Source of the DNA: Bacteroidota bacterium
Lineage (GTDB): Bacteria > Bacteroidota > Bacteroidia > Flavobacteriales > Flavobacteriaceae
Reading direction: 5' to 3'
Assembly: GCA_022562895.1 (NCBI GenBank)
Contig: JADFOK010000005.1
Location: 1 to 64,000, forward strand
DNA length: 64,000 nucleotides
The position numbers were made by a program, and so were the translations under genes. Positions 39,464 through 49,978 of the stretch are shown here, one piece after another (the first letter of the stretch is position 1; every line of letters begins with the position of its first letter). Under the pieces are notes generated by a model. It ran no database searches. It was not told where the DNA came from and saw only the letters and a list, made by a program, of their open reading frames with translations.

Positions 39464-41434
39464 TTATTCTTCTTCTTCTCTTCCTTTTTCTTCTTTAAAT
39501 GGTCTTTTGCCAAAAATCTTTAGAAGATTATCTTTAAAAATAACTTCCTTTTCTAATAACACATTTGCAAGTTCTGTAAGTTTGTCTTTGTGTTTTTCAA
39601 GAATACTAATAGCACGTTGGTATTGTGTTTCTATTAATTTAGATATTTCTTTATCAATTAGTTCGGCAGTTTTCTCACTATATGGTTTTGTGAAACTGTA
39701 TTCAGATTCTCCGGTAGAGTCGTAATATGTAAGGTTTCCAATTTTATCATTTAGCCCATAAATAGTAACCATAGCTCGAGCTTGTTTGGTTATTTTTTCT
39801 AAATCATTTAATGCACCTGTAGAAATTTCATTGAAAATCACTTTTTCAGCAGCACGACCTCCTAGGGTAGCACAAATTTCATCTAATATTTGATTTGGTT
39901 TTAAAATAAGACGTTCCTCAGGTAAATACCAAGCAGAGCCTAATGATTTTCCTCGTGGAACAATAGTTACTTTTATTAAAGGGGGAGCGTGTTCTAACAT
40001 CCAACTTACTGTAGCATGTCCTGCTTCATGAAAAGCAATTGATCTTTTTTCTGATGGAGTAATGATCTTATTTTTCTTTTCAAGACCACCAACAATTCTA
40101 TCGACAGCATCAAGAAAATCTTGTTTTCCAACTGATTTCCTTTCCTTCCTGGCAGCAATTAATGCAGCTTCATTACAAACGTTAGCAATATCAGCACCTG
40201 AGAATCCAGGAGTTTGTTTAGCAAGAAATTCAACATTTAATTTTTTATTCTTTTTTAAAGGGCGAAGGTGTACATCAAAGATATCCTTACGCTCTCTCAC
40301 ATCTGGCAAGTCTATATATATTTGCCTATCAAAACGACCTGCACGCATCAATGCTTTATCTAAAATATCGGCGCGGTTTGTTGCAGCCAATACAATTACG
40401 TTTGTGTTAGACCCAAAACCATCCATTTCGGTTAATAATTGGTTTAATGTGTTCTCTCTTTCGTCATTAGAACCCGAGAAATTAACTTTTCCTCTAGCAC
40501 GACCTACTGCATCAATCTCATCAATAAATATGATCGAAGGAGATTTTTCCTTAGCTTGTTTAAATAAATCTCTTACACGTGAAGCACCCACACCTACAAA
40601 CATTTCAACAAAATCAGATCCCGAAAGAGAAAAGAAGGGTACATGAGCTTCTCCTGCAACTGCTTTTGCTAACAAGGTTTTACCAGTTCCGGGAAGACCG
40701 ATTAATATTGCACCTTTAGGAATTTTACCACCCAACCTAGTATATTTATCTGGGTTTTTAAGGAAATCTACAATCTCTTGTACCTCTTCCTTAGCGCCTT
40801 CTAACCCAGCAACATCTTTAAAGGAGGTTTTTACATCTGAATTTTGATCAAATAATTTCGCTTTGGATTTACCAATATTAAATATTTGACTACCTGCACC
40901 CCCACCTGCACCCGAAGACATGCGCCGCATAATAAATATCCAGATGCCAATAATTACAATAAATGGAAGTAAAGTAAGGAGGAGTTCACCCCACATGTTG
41001 CTATCTGTTTCCCAAACCATTATTGAGGAGAGGTTGTTTTCTTCTTTTATTTGATTAAAACTATTTTCAAAATTTTGAAGATCTCCAAATTCAAATTGAT
41101 AAGTGGCATCACTTGAACTTGATGGAAAAATTGAATTACCGGTATTCTTTGAATGTATCTCTTTTCCTCTTGCTTCTTTGGTTAGATATACTTTTGCAAT
41201 TTTTCTGTTTATAATTTCAACTTTTTCAACGTCTCCATCTCTTAAAAAAGTCTCAAAATCAGTTTGTGTAGTTTTACTTGGCTGAGACCAGCTACTACCA
41301 CCAAAAATTTGAATCCCTAAAAAAACTAATATAATAGCTGCATAAATCCAATAGCTATTAAACTTTGGTTTTTTTATCTCGGGTTTTTTTATCTCGGGTT
41401 TTTTATTCTCGGGTTTTTTATTCTCTTTAGCCAT
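39464..41434 (-). CDS. ftsH: ATP-dependent zinc metalloprotease FtsH
   Basis: LIGLPGTGKTLLAKAVAGEA, IIFIDEIDAVGRAR, SRH AAA motifs, HEAGHATVSW zinc site. Confidence 0.98.
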   Translation of the reverse strand: MAKENKKPENKKPEIKKPEIKKPKFNSYWIYAAIILVFLGIQIFGGSSWSQPSKTTQTDFETFLRDGDVEKVEIINRKIAKVYLTKEARGKEIHSKNTGNSIFPSSSSDATYQFEFGDLQNFENSFNQIKEENNLSSIMVWETDSNMWGELLLTLLPFIVIIGIWIFIMRRMSSGAGGGAGSQIFNIGKSKAKLFDQNSDVKTSFKDVAGLEGAKEEVQEIVDFLKNPDKYTRLGGKIPKGAILIGLPGTGKTLLAKAVAGEAHVPFFSLSGSDFVEMFVGVGASRVRDLFKQAKEKSPSIIFIDEIDAVGRARGKVNFSGSNDERENTLNQLLTEMDGFGSNTNVIVLAATNRADILDKALMRAGRFDRQIYIDLPDVRERKDIFDVHLRPLKKNKKLNVEFLAKQTPGFSGADIANVCNEAALIAARKERKSVGKQDFLDAVDRIVGGLEKKNKIITPSEKRSIAFHEAGHATVSWMLEHAPPLIKVTIVPRGKSLGSAWYLPEERLILKPNQILDEICATLGGRAAEKVIFNEISTGALNDLEKITKQARAMVTIYGLNDKIGNLTYYDSTGESEYSFTKPYSEKTAELIDKEISKLIETQYQRAISILEKHKDKLTELANVLLEKEVIFKDNLLKIFGKRPFKEEKGREEEE

Positions 41435-41448
41435 ATGGCACTTTTGTT

Positions 41449-41820
41449 TTAAATTGTTGTTTCTATTTTTAGAAATTTAGCATCTCCCCATAATCCTTCA
41501 ATATCATAAAATTCACGAATGTGTTTTTGAAATACATGTACTACTATGTTTACATAATCTAATAAAACCCATTCCGCATTACTATTACCTTCTACGTGCC
41601 AAGGTTTTTCCTTCAAGGATTTACTTACTAATTTTTGAATTGAATTTACAATAGCATTTACTTGTGTGTTAGAAGTACCATTACATATTATAAAATAGTC
41701 GCAAACGGTATTTTCTATTTCTCTTAAGTCAAGTACTTCAACACTTTGGCCTTTTACTTCATCAATTCCTTTTATGATTTGTGTTATAAGTTGGTCTGCT
41801 TCTTTTTCCTTTTTCGTCAT
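41449..41820 (-). CDS. rsfS: Ribosome silencing factor
   Basis: DYFIICNGTSNTQVNAIV, PWHVEGNSNAEWVLLDYVNIVVHVFQKHIREFYDIEGLWGDAK. Confidence 0.96.
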   Translation of the reverse strand: MTKKEKEADQLITQIIKGIDEVKGQSVEVLDLREIENTVCDYFIICNGTSNTQVNAIVNSIQKLVSKSLKEKPWHVEGNSNAEWVLLDYVNIVVHVFQKHIREFYDIEGLWGDAKFLKIETTI

Positions 41821-41905
41821 TAATAATTTTTATTTACGCAAAGTTATTACTTTTTTGTTTCTTTAAACGTTTAAGTAGCGTAAGATTAACACATCTTTAA
41901 TTCTT

Positions 41906-42637
41906 TTGAATATAATCAAACTTAATGCCACCGATTCTACCAACACCTACCTTATTAAATTAAGTAAAAAGGAATGGATAGAAGATAAGACACTAGTTGT
42001 TGCCAAAACCCAATTCATGGGGCGAGGTCAAATGGATACAAGCTGGCAATCAACTCCTCAGCAAAGTCTTACATTTAGCTTGTTTAAGAGGTTTAAAAAC
42101 CTTTCATTAAAGGATCATTTTTATATTGCTTTTGCGGTTTCAATTGGTATAAAAAAAACAATGGAAAACTATTTGGTTCCAGATATATCAATAAAATGGC
42201 CAAACGACATTATGTCACTTTCAAAAAAAATGTCAGGGATATTAATTGAAAACCAAATAAGGAATAATAAAGTTATAAATTCAGTTATTGGGGTTGGTTT
42301 AAATGTAAACGAAGAATATTTTAAAACTTTACCTCAAGCAACATCCATGTTTTTAACAACGGGAATCAAAAATAATCTTGATAAAGTACTTAAAAGTGTA
42401 TCGAAAACAATTTTTACTGAACTAGATCGTATAGAAAAAGGTGACACTAAGTTCCTAAAGAATAAATACGAGGAATTTCTTTTTAGAAAAGACAGGGTAA
42501 CAGTATTTGAAGATATTGAAGGAAACCGATTTAATGGTATTATAAAAGGAGTATCTAAAATCGGAGAATTACAGATTGAAAAAAAAAACCATGTATTACA
42601 GAAATACAAACTAAGGGAAATTAAGATGTTGTTTTAA
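41906..42637 (+). CDS. birA: Biotin-[acetyl-CoA-carboxylase] ligase, catalytic domain only; TTG start
   Basis: DSTNTYLIKL, TQFMGRGQMDTSWQS, IKWPNDIMSLSKKMSGILIE, GVGLNVNEE; no N-terminal HTH. Confidence 0.93.
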   Translation: MNIIKLNATDSTNTYLIKLSKKEWIEDKTLVVAKTQFMGRGQMDTSWQSTPQQSLTFSLFKRFKNLSLKDHFYIAFAVSIGIKKTMENYLVPDISIKWPNDIMSLSKKMSGILIENQIRNNKVINSVIGVGLNVNEEYFKTLPQATSMFLTTGIKNNLDKVLKSVSKTIFTELDRIEKGDTKFLKNKYEEFLFRKDRVTVFEDIEGNRFNGIIKGVSKIGELQIEKKNHVLQKYKLREIKMLF

Positions 42638-43026
42638 CTTTGCTCCAAATTAATTGCTAAAGTTTCTAAAAATTTTGTGATAGGTCCTTTAATCATCATT
42701 GCCATCATAGGGTTAAAATCACCTTGAAACTTAAATTCTACTTTTGATTTAGTATTGTCTATCGATTCAATATTACTTATGAGTGTAAATGGAATTTTAT
42801 TGTCTATAGCTCCTAAAATCACCTGATTTGGAATATTTATTTCTTTGATTTCTAAAGAAATCTCGGGCATGCCTTTAAGAGCAAATAAAAATGATTTTTC
42901 ATTAATTACTTCAAACTTACTTATATTTTCAGGCATTAGATTTTCAAAGTTTTTTACATCACAAAAAAAATCACAAAGCTCCTTAGCTGATTTTTGTACC
43001 GTGATTTTTTTACTTATTAATTCCAT
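42634..43026 (-). CDS. SRPBCC family protein
   Basis: ISKKITVQKSAKELCDFFCDVKNFENLMPENI; START-like small protein beside pyrE. Confidence 0.75.
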   Translation of the reverse strand: MELISKKITVQKSAKELCDFFCDVKNFENLMPENISKFEVINEKSFLFALKGMPEISLEIKEINIPNQVILGAIDNKIPFTLISNIESIDNTKSKVEFKFQGDFNPMMAMMIKGPITKFLETLAINLEQS

Positions 43027-43098
43027 TTTGTTTATGTGTTTTTTAGAGCAGGTAATAATTATACCCCCTTAGTCTAATTTAAGTTTTATTTCCGACAA

Positions 43099-43740
43099 TT
43101 ACCCAGACCAATTTTCTGGGTCTTCTCTCCATTGTGTAAGAATTTCTGCTTCTTTATGATTAATATAGTTAGATTTCTCGGCAAGGAGTATTAAATTTTC
43201 GTAGTCACATAACGTGTTTAGAGTAATATTGGCTTTACTAAAATTTTCTTCAGCTATTATAAAACCGTAAGTAAATATTGCAAGCATTCCCTTAACATTG
43301 GCATTTACTTCTTTAAGAGCATTTACTGCAAATAAACTACTTTTCCCGGTACTTATTAAATCTTCTATGACGACGACAGATTGTCCATCTTGTAGATAAC
43401 CTTCGATCTTATTTTGACGACCATGTTTTTTGGTTTCAAGACGAACATAGCAAAAAGGGAGATTTAGGTAATCTGCAACTATTGCTCCAATACCAATGGC
43501 TCCAGTAGCAACACCAGCAATAATATCTGGTTTTCCATACAATTCTTCAATTTGATTTGCCAAACTTTCTTTTAAATAATTTCTAATAATGGGGTAAGAC
43601 ATCGTAATACGATTATCGCAATAAATAGGAGATTTCCAGCCAGATGCCCAAATAAATGGGTTTTGTGGTTTTAATTTTATTGCATTAATTTGCAACAGTA
43701 ATTCGGCTGTTTTTTGAGCAGTTTCTTTATTTAATATCAT
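43099..43740 (-). CDS. pyrE: Orotate phosphoribosyltransferase (start inside track ORF 43099..43773)
   Basis: PFIWASGWKSPIYCDNRI, IAGVATGAIGIGAIVAD, VVIEDLISTGKSS PRPP motif. Confidence 0.96.
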   Translation of the reverse strand: MILNKETAQKTAELLLQINAIKLKPQNPFIWASGWKSPIYCDNRITMSYPIIRNYLKESLANQIEELYGKPDIIAGVATGAIGIGAIVADYLNLPFCYVRLETKKHGRQNKIEGYLQDGQSVVVIEDLISTGKSSLFAVNALKEVNANVKGMLAIFTYGFIIAEENFSKANITLNTLCDYENLILLAEKSNYINHKEAEILTQWREDPENWSG

Positions 43741-43747
43741 AGAACAA

Positions 43748-44371
43748 ATGTATAAAGTTTTTGTTAAGGACATCCCTATTATTCTATCTACAAAAAAAAA
43801 TATTGGAAAACAATATACTGCTATACCTTTAAAACTTGTTAATTTTAAAGGTCTTATAAAAAAAATTATTAAGGGTAAATTAATTTATATAAACCTGTAT
43901 CATAAAAGTGAAGAAAAATTAGAAAAATTTCTTCGGAAAAAATTACCTGTAGTAGAAGCTGCCGGGGGATTGGTTTACAATAATAAACGTGAAATTCTAT
44001 TTATTTACAGAAATTCAAAGTGGGATCTACCCAAGGGAGGAATTAAAAAAGGAGAGGGTTATGAGAAATCTGCCTTGAGAGAAGTTAGAGAAGAAACCGG
44101 GGTTAAAAAGCTTGAGATTAGGCGATTTATTGACAAAACATATCATGTTTTTAAACGAAACGGTAAATTTAAGTTGAAAATCACCTATTGGTATGAAATG
44201 CACACCGTTTATCGTGGACCACTTGTTCCCCAACAAGAAGAGGGTATTAAAAAAGTAAAGTGGAAAAATTTTGAAAAATCTCAGAGAGCTCTTCAGGAAA
44301 GTTATGAAAACGTAAAACTTCTTTTTCCTAAGGAATATTTAACCACCCACCCTAATGATAGGATATCTTAA
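43748..44371 (+). CDS. NUDIX hydrolase
   Basis: Nudix box GGIKKGEGYEKSALREVREETGV. Confidence 0.95.
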   Translation: MYKVFVKDIPIILSTKKNIGKQYTAIPLKLVNFKGLIKKIIKGKLIYINLYHKSEEKLEKFLRKKLPVVEAAGGLVYNNKREILFIYRNSKWDLPKGGIKKGEGYEKSALREVREETGVKKLEIRRFIDKTYHVFKRNGKFKLKITYWYEMHTVYRGPLVPQQEEGIKKVKWKNFEKSQRALQESYENVKLLFPKEYLTTHPNDRIS

Positions 44372-46087
44372 GTGTGATCTTTCAAAATAAGGAGATTGCT
44401 TAAATATCCAATCTAATTGCAAATACCAGTTTGCAGAAAAATTGGGTTCTGCTAATTTTTTTTCTTCGAATCGTTTTTTTATTTCCGGATGTTTGTTCAA
44501 AAAGTCTTCAGCGGTATCTTCCCATATATAAGGAGAAAATCCTTCTTTTTGCTGAAGTATTGTATCGAAAAAATTCCAGTTAAAGAAAGAGTCTATGGCA
44601 GAAGGCTCTAAAGTCTCTAATATATATCGAACTCCATCCTGATTAGTATTTACTATATAATCACCTTTTTTAATTGGTACATTTTCTGAAATTGTTTCGG
44701 TTTTAGTGTTATAATGAAGATAATGACCTTCAAAAGGATTTCTTACCGTTTCATAGTTTTTTATATAATAGACCTTTGCATTAATCAGGGTGTCTTTATC
44801 TATTCTCCCCAGTTGTATATTATTCAGTTTTAAAAGATCAATAACATTCCAATACCCTTGTGGGATTATATATTTATCCGGGATAGTGATTGAAGTAGTG
44901 GGGGTATAATAATTGTAATAAGTTACGTCTTTTGTAAAAGGTTTATCCCGATTGTATTTCAATCGGGTGGAATTTGTAATCTTACTTGGTATCCTTTGAC
45001 TTTCATATCCTTTAAAAGAAAGAATTGAGGATTTAGAGCTATCCAGTCTCCAGGCGATAGTATATTCGATTCCGGGTTTGTAGTTTTGAGTTACATCATT
45101 AGTAAGTTGTTTTATTTTTTCTGCATCATTGTCGACAATGGCTATAAAACTTTTCAAAAGTTCATAAGTGCCTTGTACTCTCATGTGGTAAGGTTTTAGC
45201 ATATGGGTTTCTACCATCATACCCAGGGTATTAAACAATGTAGTATATCCAGTAGAATATCTAGGAGAATCTAAAAACTGTGAAAATCCATTTTCTGGTG
45301 TTTGGTTAAAAACATTTACATAGGGTGTTATATCCCAATTTTTAAGTTGAAGAGAGTCTTCTAATTGAGGCATCAATGATTCATGTAAATAAACGCCTAG
45401 GGAACCTCCTAATTTATTATGTTGCGTAAACAAATGGGATAATACGTATTGATAATCGGCTCCATTACTTACGTGATTGTCTATAAAAAGTTGGGGTTTA
45501 ACAATCCTAAAGATTTCTACAAATGCTCGTGCATTTTTAGTGTCTGCTTTAATAAAGTCCCTGTTAAGATCATAATTACGGGCATTACCCCGAAAACCAT
45601 ATTCTTTAGGACCATTTTGATTGGTACGGCTTGTACTGTTTCGGTTTAGAGCTCCACCTATATTGTATATGGGTATAACAGCAATTATAGTGTTTTTTGG
45701 AGTTCTTAATTTATTTTGAGCAAAATCCCTTAATAAGATCATAGAAGCATCTATACCATCACTTTCCCCCGGATGTATACCATTATTTATTAAGAGGATG
45801 TTTTTATCACTATTACCAGAAAACTCAGATTCAAAGCTCCTTTCTGGATTGAAAGTAACGAGATGTAAAGGCTTACCACTGTCTGTTTTTCCCATACTGT
45901 AAATTGCTATTGAAGTATAATTATCAGCTAATTGGGTATAAAATTCTATTACTTGTTGGTAGGTTGCTGTTTCTGTACCATTCGAAGATTCAAAAACAGT
46001 TGTAAAATCAAAATCTGCATTCTTGTTTTCTGAATTACAGGATATTAATATGAAACCTACTATGAAATAAAAAAAAGATATTCGCAT
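44339..46087 (-). CDS. M14 family zinc carboxypeptidase, lipoprotein
   Basis: Lipobox LISCNS; NNGIHPGESDGIDAS zinc motif, AVIPIYNIGGALNRN, RNYDLNRDFIKADTKNARA, IDNHVSNGADYQY. Confidence 0.93.
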   Translation of the reverse strand: MRISFFYFIVGFILISCNSENKNADFDFTTVFESSNGTETATYQQVIEFYTQLADNYTSIAIYSMGKTDSGKPLHLVTFNPERSFESEFSGNSDKNILLINNGIHPGESDGIDASMILLRDFAQNKLRTPKNTIIAVIPIYNIGGALNRNSTSRTNQNGPKEYGFRGNARNYDLNRDFIKADTKNARAFVEIFRIVKPQLFIDNHVSNGADYQYVLSHLFTQHNKLGGSLGVYLHESLMPQLEDSLQLKNWDITPYVNVFNQTPENGFSQFLDSPRYSTGYTTLFNTLGMMVETHMLKPYHMRVQGTYELLKSFIAIVDNDAEKIKQLTNDVTQNYKPGIEYTIAWRLDSSKSSILSFKGYESQRIPSKITNSTRLKYNRDKPFTKDVTYYNYYTPTTSITIPDKYIIPQGYWNVIDLLKLNNIQLGRIDKDTLINAKVYYIKNYETVRNPFEGHYLHYNTKTETISENVPIKKGDYIVNTNQDGVRYILETLEPSAIDSFFNWNFFDTILQQKEGFSPYIWEDTAEDFLNKHPEIKKRFEEKKLAEPNFSANWYLQLDWIFKQSPYFERSHLRYPIIRVGG

Positions 46088-46220
46088 TTGAAAATTTATT
46101 TTTCAAAGTAATATTTTATTTGTAAAAAGTTTTATTTCTTAAAATTTTAACACAAAAAGGGGATATTAATAAATTGCTTTTATATATTTGTTTTCAATAT
46201 TAAATTTAAAAACATTAATT

Positions 46221-47069
46221 ATGAAAAAAATTACTTTATTTATAGCTGCGTTAGTAGTTGGAATTGCGATTAATGCCCAAGTTACCATTACCCACAACAA
46301 CTCACAAACCATCGTTGATGGATTGGGATTAACATGTCAGGATATGGGTATCACTACCGATAACAAATTTCATGGTGTTTTTGACCTAGCTAATGATTTC
46401 TCTATTACTAATGATTGGCTAATAGAATCGGTTGAGTTTGGTGTCGATGAGACAATTAACGCTCCTGGGGATGCTTACGATGTTGCTGTAAATGCTTATA
46501 CTACCGATAGTGGAGATCCTAACGGGACTCTTACTTTATTAGGTGGTGGCATGATAACTCTTTCGTCTGCTGACGATTTATCAGTTGTATTAGTACCATT
46601 TACTACTCCTGCTGTAGTTCCTGCTGGAGAGGTATTGGTTATTGAATTGGTTGTTTTGGATGATGGTCAGACTGGTTTCCGTCTTGGAGCTACTGATGTT
46701 GCATCTAACGATGATTCGTGGCTACTTGCTGATGCCTGTGGCCTTCCAACTGCAGCCACTTATGCAAGCATTGGATTCGGGGACAGATGGCATATAATGA
46801 ATGTTATTGGTGATGATGTTCTTGGTGTTGGTGATAATTTATCTGAATTCGTATCTATTTACCCTAACCCTGCTCGTGATGTTCTTAATATTAAATTACC
46901 ATCTAATATTGAGATAATCAGTTCTAATCTTTATGATATTTCGGGTAAAGATACAGGTGTAAAATTGGTTGATGGTACCATGGATACTTCTAATCTTGCA
47001 AGAGGTGTATATTTAATTAATATAAAAACTTCTGCAGGTACACTTACTGAAAAAGTTATCAAGCAGTAG
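46221..47069 (+). CDS. Secreted protein with T9SS type A sorting domain (start inside track ORF 46188..47069)
   Basis: Signal peptide MKKITLFIAALVVGIAINAQ; tag ISIYPNPARDVLNIKLPSN...EKVIKQ. Confidence 0.9.
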   Translation: MKKITLFIAALVVGIAINAQVTITHNNSQTIVDGLGLTCQDMGITTDNKFHGVFDLANDFSITNDWLIESVEFGVDETINAPGDAYDVAVNAYTTDSGDPNGTLTLLGGGMITLSSADDLSVVLVPFTTPAVVPAGEVLVIELVVLDDGQTGFRLGATDVASNDDSWLLADACGLPTAATYASIGFGDRWHIMNVIGDDVLGVGDNLSEFVSIYPNPARDVLNIKLPSNIEIISSNLYDISGKDTGVKLVDGTMDTSNLARGVYLINIKTSAGTLTEKVIKQ

Positions 47070-47092
47070 TAATACCTTTTAAAATTATTATG

Positions 47093-47122
47093 AAAAATCT
47101 CGATGAAAATCGGGATTTTTTT
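47093..47122 (+). terminator. Rho-independent terminator
   Basis: AAAAATCTCGAT-GAAA-ATCGGGATTTTTTT. Confidence 0.8.
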
Positions 47123-47183
47123 ATGTCCCTATTTCTCAATCTAATTTATTACTTTTAATGGATAATTCCTTAAAGAATTAATT

Positions 47184-48107
47184 ATGAAAAAAATTACTTT
47201 ACTTTTTATTATAACAGTTTCATTTTCTTTTGCTCAGCAACCACAAAGTTATACCGATCTGAATAGTTCAGATATTGAATTTAACACCTCCTACACAGAT
47301 ATTGAAGCTATTGTTACCCGATTAGATAACGGGAGACAACCTGTAATTGAAACCTTTACATCTAGAGTAGATTTTGATGCAGCCTATGTCTGTGCAACCT
47401 TAGTAGAAGAAGATTTTGCAGGGGGACCTGGAGTCATCACTCCTTGTGGTCTTATTATTAGTAGTGCAGGTGATGCTTGTTTTGCTGCCGGGGAATTAGA
47501 GGATGGTTTTGATATTCAGGCATCTAATGCCACCGCAGTCGTCTTTATCCCTGTGGGAGCCCTTGGGAATACAATACCATTAGTAGGTGCAAATATTTTT
47601 CCAGAATTTACAATTGTTAATTTTTCTGGCGATGTATATGCAATAGCTAATGATCTATGGAACAGTGATCCTACTACCGAATATAGAATTTATGATAGTG
47701 GTGGTGTCTTAATGGATACATTCATGCTTGCCACTAAAGTAGGGGTTGAAACTTTTTTCGGCTTTACCTCCGATGAGCTTATTAGTAGAGTAGAAATTGA
47801 TGGTTTAAGTGGAAGTGGTGAATTATTTGGAAACCTTGCTTTTGGAGATTGTCCTATTTTATCTGTAGAGGATAATTTAGCAGATCTTATATCTATATAT
47901 CCTAACCCTGCTCGTGATATTCTTAATATTAAATTACCATCTAATATTGAGATAATCAGTTCTAATCTTTATGATATTTTAGGTAAAGACACCGGTGTAA
48001 GATTAATTAATGGTACTATGAATACATCTAACCTTGCAAGAGGGGTTTACATTCTTAATCTAAAAACTTCAGCTGGATCCTTAATACAAAAAGTTATTAA
48101 GCAGTAG
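47184..48107 (+). CDS. Secreted protein with T9SS type A sorting domain
   Basis: Signal peptide MKKITLLFIITVSFSFAQ; tag SIYPNPARDILNIKLPSN...QKVIKQ. Confidence 0.9.
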   Translation: MKKITLLFIITVSFSFAQQPQSYTDLNSSDIEFNTSYTDIEAIVTRLDNGRQPVIETFTSRVDFDAAYVCATLVEEDFAGGPGVITPCGLIISSAGDACFAAGELEDGFDIQASNATAVVFIPVGALGNTIPLVGANIFPEFTIVNFSGDVYAIANDLWNSDPTTEYRIYDSGGVLMDTFMLATKVGVETFFGFTSDELISRVEIDGLSGSGELFGNLAFGDCPILSVEDNLADLISIYPNPARDILNIKLPSNIEIISSNLYDILGKDTGVRLINGTMNTSNLARGVYILNLKTSAGSLIQKVIKQ

Positions 48108-48129
48108 TAAAATTTATAAATTATAAACT

Positions 48130-48164
48130 AAAAAACCTCGATTGAAAAATCGAGGTTTTTTTTA
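48130..48164. terminator. Hairpin terminator between convergent genes
   Basis: AAAAAACCTCGAT-TGAAAA-ATCGAGGTTTTTTTT. Confidence 0.85.
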
Positions 48165-48191
48165 CTTATTTAATATTTTAATATAAAACAG

Positions 48192-49778
48192 CTATCTATT
48201 CATTGAGATTAAAAATTCTTCATTATTTTTAGTTTGTTTTATTCGCTCATTAATAAATTCCATAGCTTCTACAGGATTCATATCTGCTAAATACTTACGT
48301 AAAACCCACATACGTTTTATCACGCTTTCGTCAAGCAATAAATCATCTCTACGGGTACTTGATGAAATAAGGTCTATTGCTGGGAAAATTCTTCGGTTTG
48401 ATATTTTTCTATCTAACAGAAGTTCCATATTACCCGTACCTTTAAATTCTTCAAAAATAACTTCATCCATTTTAGACCCTGTTTCAGTAAGTGCAGTTGC
48501 AATAATAGTTAATGAACCTCCATTTTCAATTTTACGAGCCGCTCCAAAGAAACGCTTGGGTTTGTGTAAGGCATTAGCATCTACACCACCACTTAATATC
48601 TTACCACTTGGAGGCTGTACCGTATTGTAAGCTCTTGCTAAACGAGTAATGGAATCTAATAATATTACAACATCATGACCACATTCTACCAGTCGTTTTG
48701 CTTTCTCAAGTACAATATTAGCTATTTTAACATGTTCGGTAGCTTCTTTATCAAAAGTAGAAGCGACAACTTCTCCACTTACGTTACGTTGCATATCGGT
48801 AACTTCTTCAGGGCGTTCATCAATTAAAAGAATTATTTGGTAAACCTCCGGATGGTTTGCTGCAATAGCATTTGCAATATCTTTTAGTAAAACGGTCTTC
48901 CCTGTCTTTGGTTGAGATACTATCATTCCTCGCTGTCCTTTCCCAATTGGAGCAAACATATCTATTATACGAGTAGAGATAGTACTTTGTTTATCGGCGA
49001 GATTAAATTTCTCCTCGGGGAATAGGGGTGTTAAATGCTCAAATGATATGCGATCTCGTACAACATTTGGGTCTTGACCATTAATCTTATAAACTTTAAT
49101 TAGCGGAAAATATTTTTCTCCTTCTTTTGGGGGACGTACTACTCCTAATACAGTATCACCCGTTTTTAGACCAAACAATCTTATTTGCGACTGAGATACA
49201 TAAATATCATCTGGTGAAGACAAATAATTGTAGTCACTTGAACGTAAAAAACCATAACCATCCTGCATAATATCTAAAACTCCCTCACTTTCTATGATAC
49301 CATCAAACTCAAAATCGGGTTGACGATAACGATTTCTTGTGTCCTTGTTACCATCTTTTATATTGATTTGTCTCGTATCACGGCGGTTTTGATCTTTTGA
49401 GTGTTTTTGTTTAGACTCTGGTTTATTAGATTCACCTTTATTTATATCACCCCTTTGCCGTTTGTTATCTCCTTCTAATTGTTTTTGATGGTCTTGTTGT
49501 TTACGATGATCTTTACGAGGAGCGTGTGAACGCTTTTCTCCATGTTGTGCTTGTTTAGGCTTGTTTTCCTTTTGTTCTGGACTTACCTGTTGATTGGCAG
49601 AAGTTGTATCATCTTTTGATACTTCTATAACAGCTTTTGGATTAGCAGCTTGGTGATCTAATATTTTATATACCAAATCTAATTTTTTTAAGCTACGGAA
49701 TTTAGGAACTCCTAAAGTTTTAGAAAGTTCCTGTAATTCGGGCAACTTTTTTTCTTTTAATTCTGAAATCTCAAACAT
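48192..49778 (-). CDS. rho: Transcription termination factor Rho with low-complexity N-terminal insert
   Basis: [20 protein letters not shown] Rho_[66 protein letters not shown]. Confidence 0.97.
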   Translation of the reverse strand: MFEISELKEKKLPELQELSKTLGVPKFRSLKKLDLVYKILDHQAANPKAVIEVSKDDTTSANQQVSPEQKENKPKQAQHGEKRSHAPRKDHRKQQDHQKQLEGDNKRQRGDINKGESNKPESKQKHSKDQNRRDTRQINIKDGNKDTRNRYRQPDFEFDGIIESEGVLDIMQDGYGFLRSSDYNYLSSPDDIYVSQSQIRLFGLKTGDTVLGVVRPPKEGEKYFPLIKVYKINGQDPNVVRDRISFEHLTPLFPEEKFNLADKQSTISTRIIDMFAPIGKGQRGMIVSQPKTGKTVLLKDIANAIAANHPEVYQIILLIDERPEEVTDMQRNVSGEVVASTFDKEATEHVKIANIVLEKAKRLVECGHDVVILLDSITRLARAYNTVQPPSGKILSGGVDANALHKPKRFFGAARKIENGGSLTIIATALTETGSKMDEVIFEEFKGTGNMELLLDRKISNRRIFPAIDLISSSTRRDDLLLDESVIKRMWVLRKYLADMNPVEAMEFINERIKQTKNNEEFLISMNR

Positions 49779-49978
49779 TTAAAAAAATCTATAAGTTTTA
49801 ATTGATATTATCGAATACTCCTTTAAGGATATAATTTGAAAATTTTTATTGAAGACTGAGTAACCCTAATCAAATTGGTTACTATTTGGTATTGCAATTA
49901 TACAACAATAATTTATTATTTGCATTTATTTTTTATAAAAAGAAACAGTATTTTTGTGTTTTACATAGCAATATTTAT

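Noticed and set aside
40062-40646. 194-aa ORF antisense to ftsH
   Set aside because: Shadow frame of a highly conserved coding region; Ser/Pro-rich nonsense composition and no start context
41367-41427. Possible CRISPR-like or satellite array
   Set aside because: Only about four 15-bp units without spacers, in frame in ftsH; coding tandem repeat
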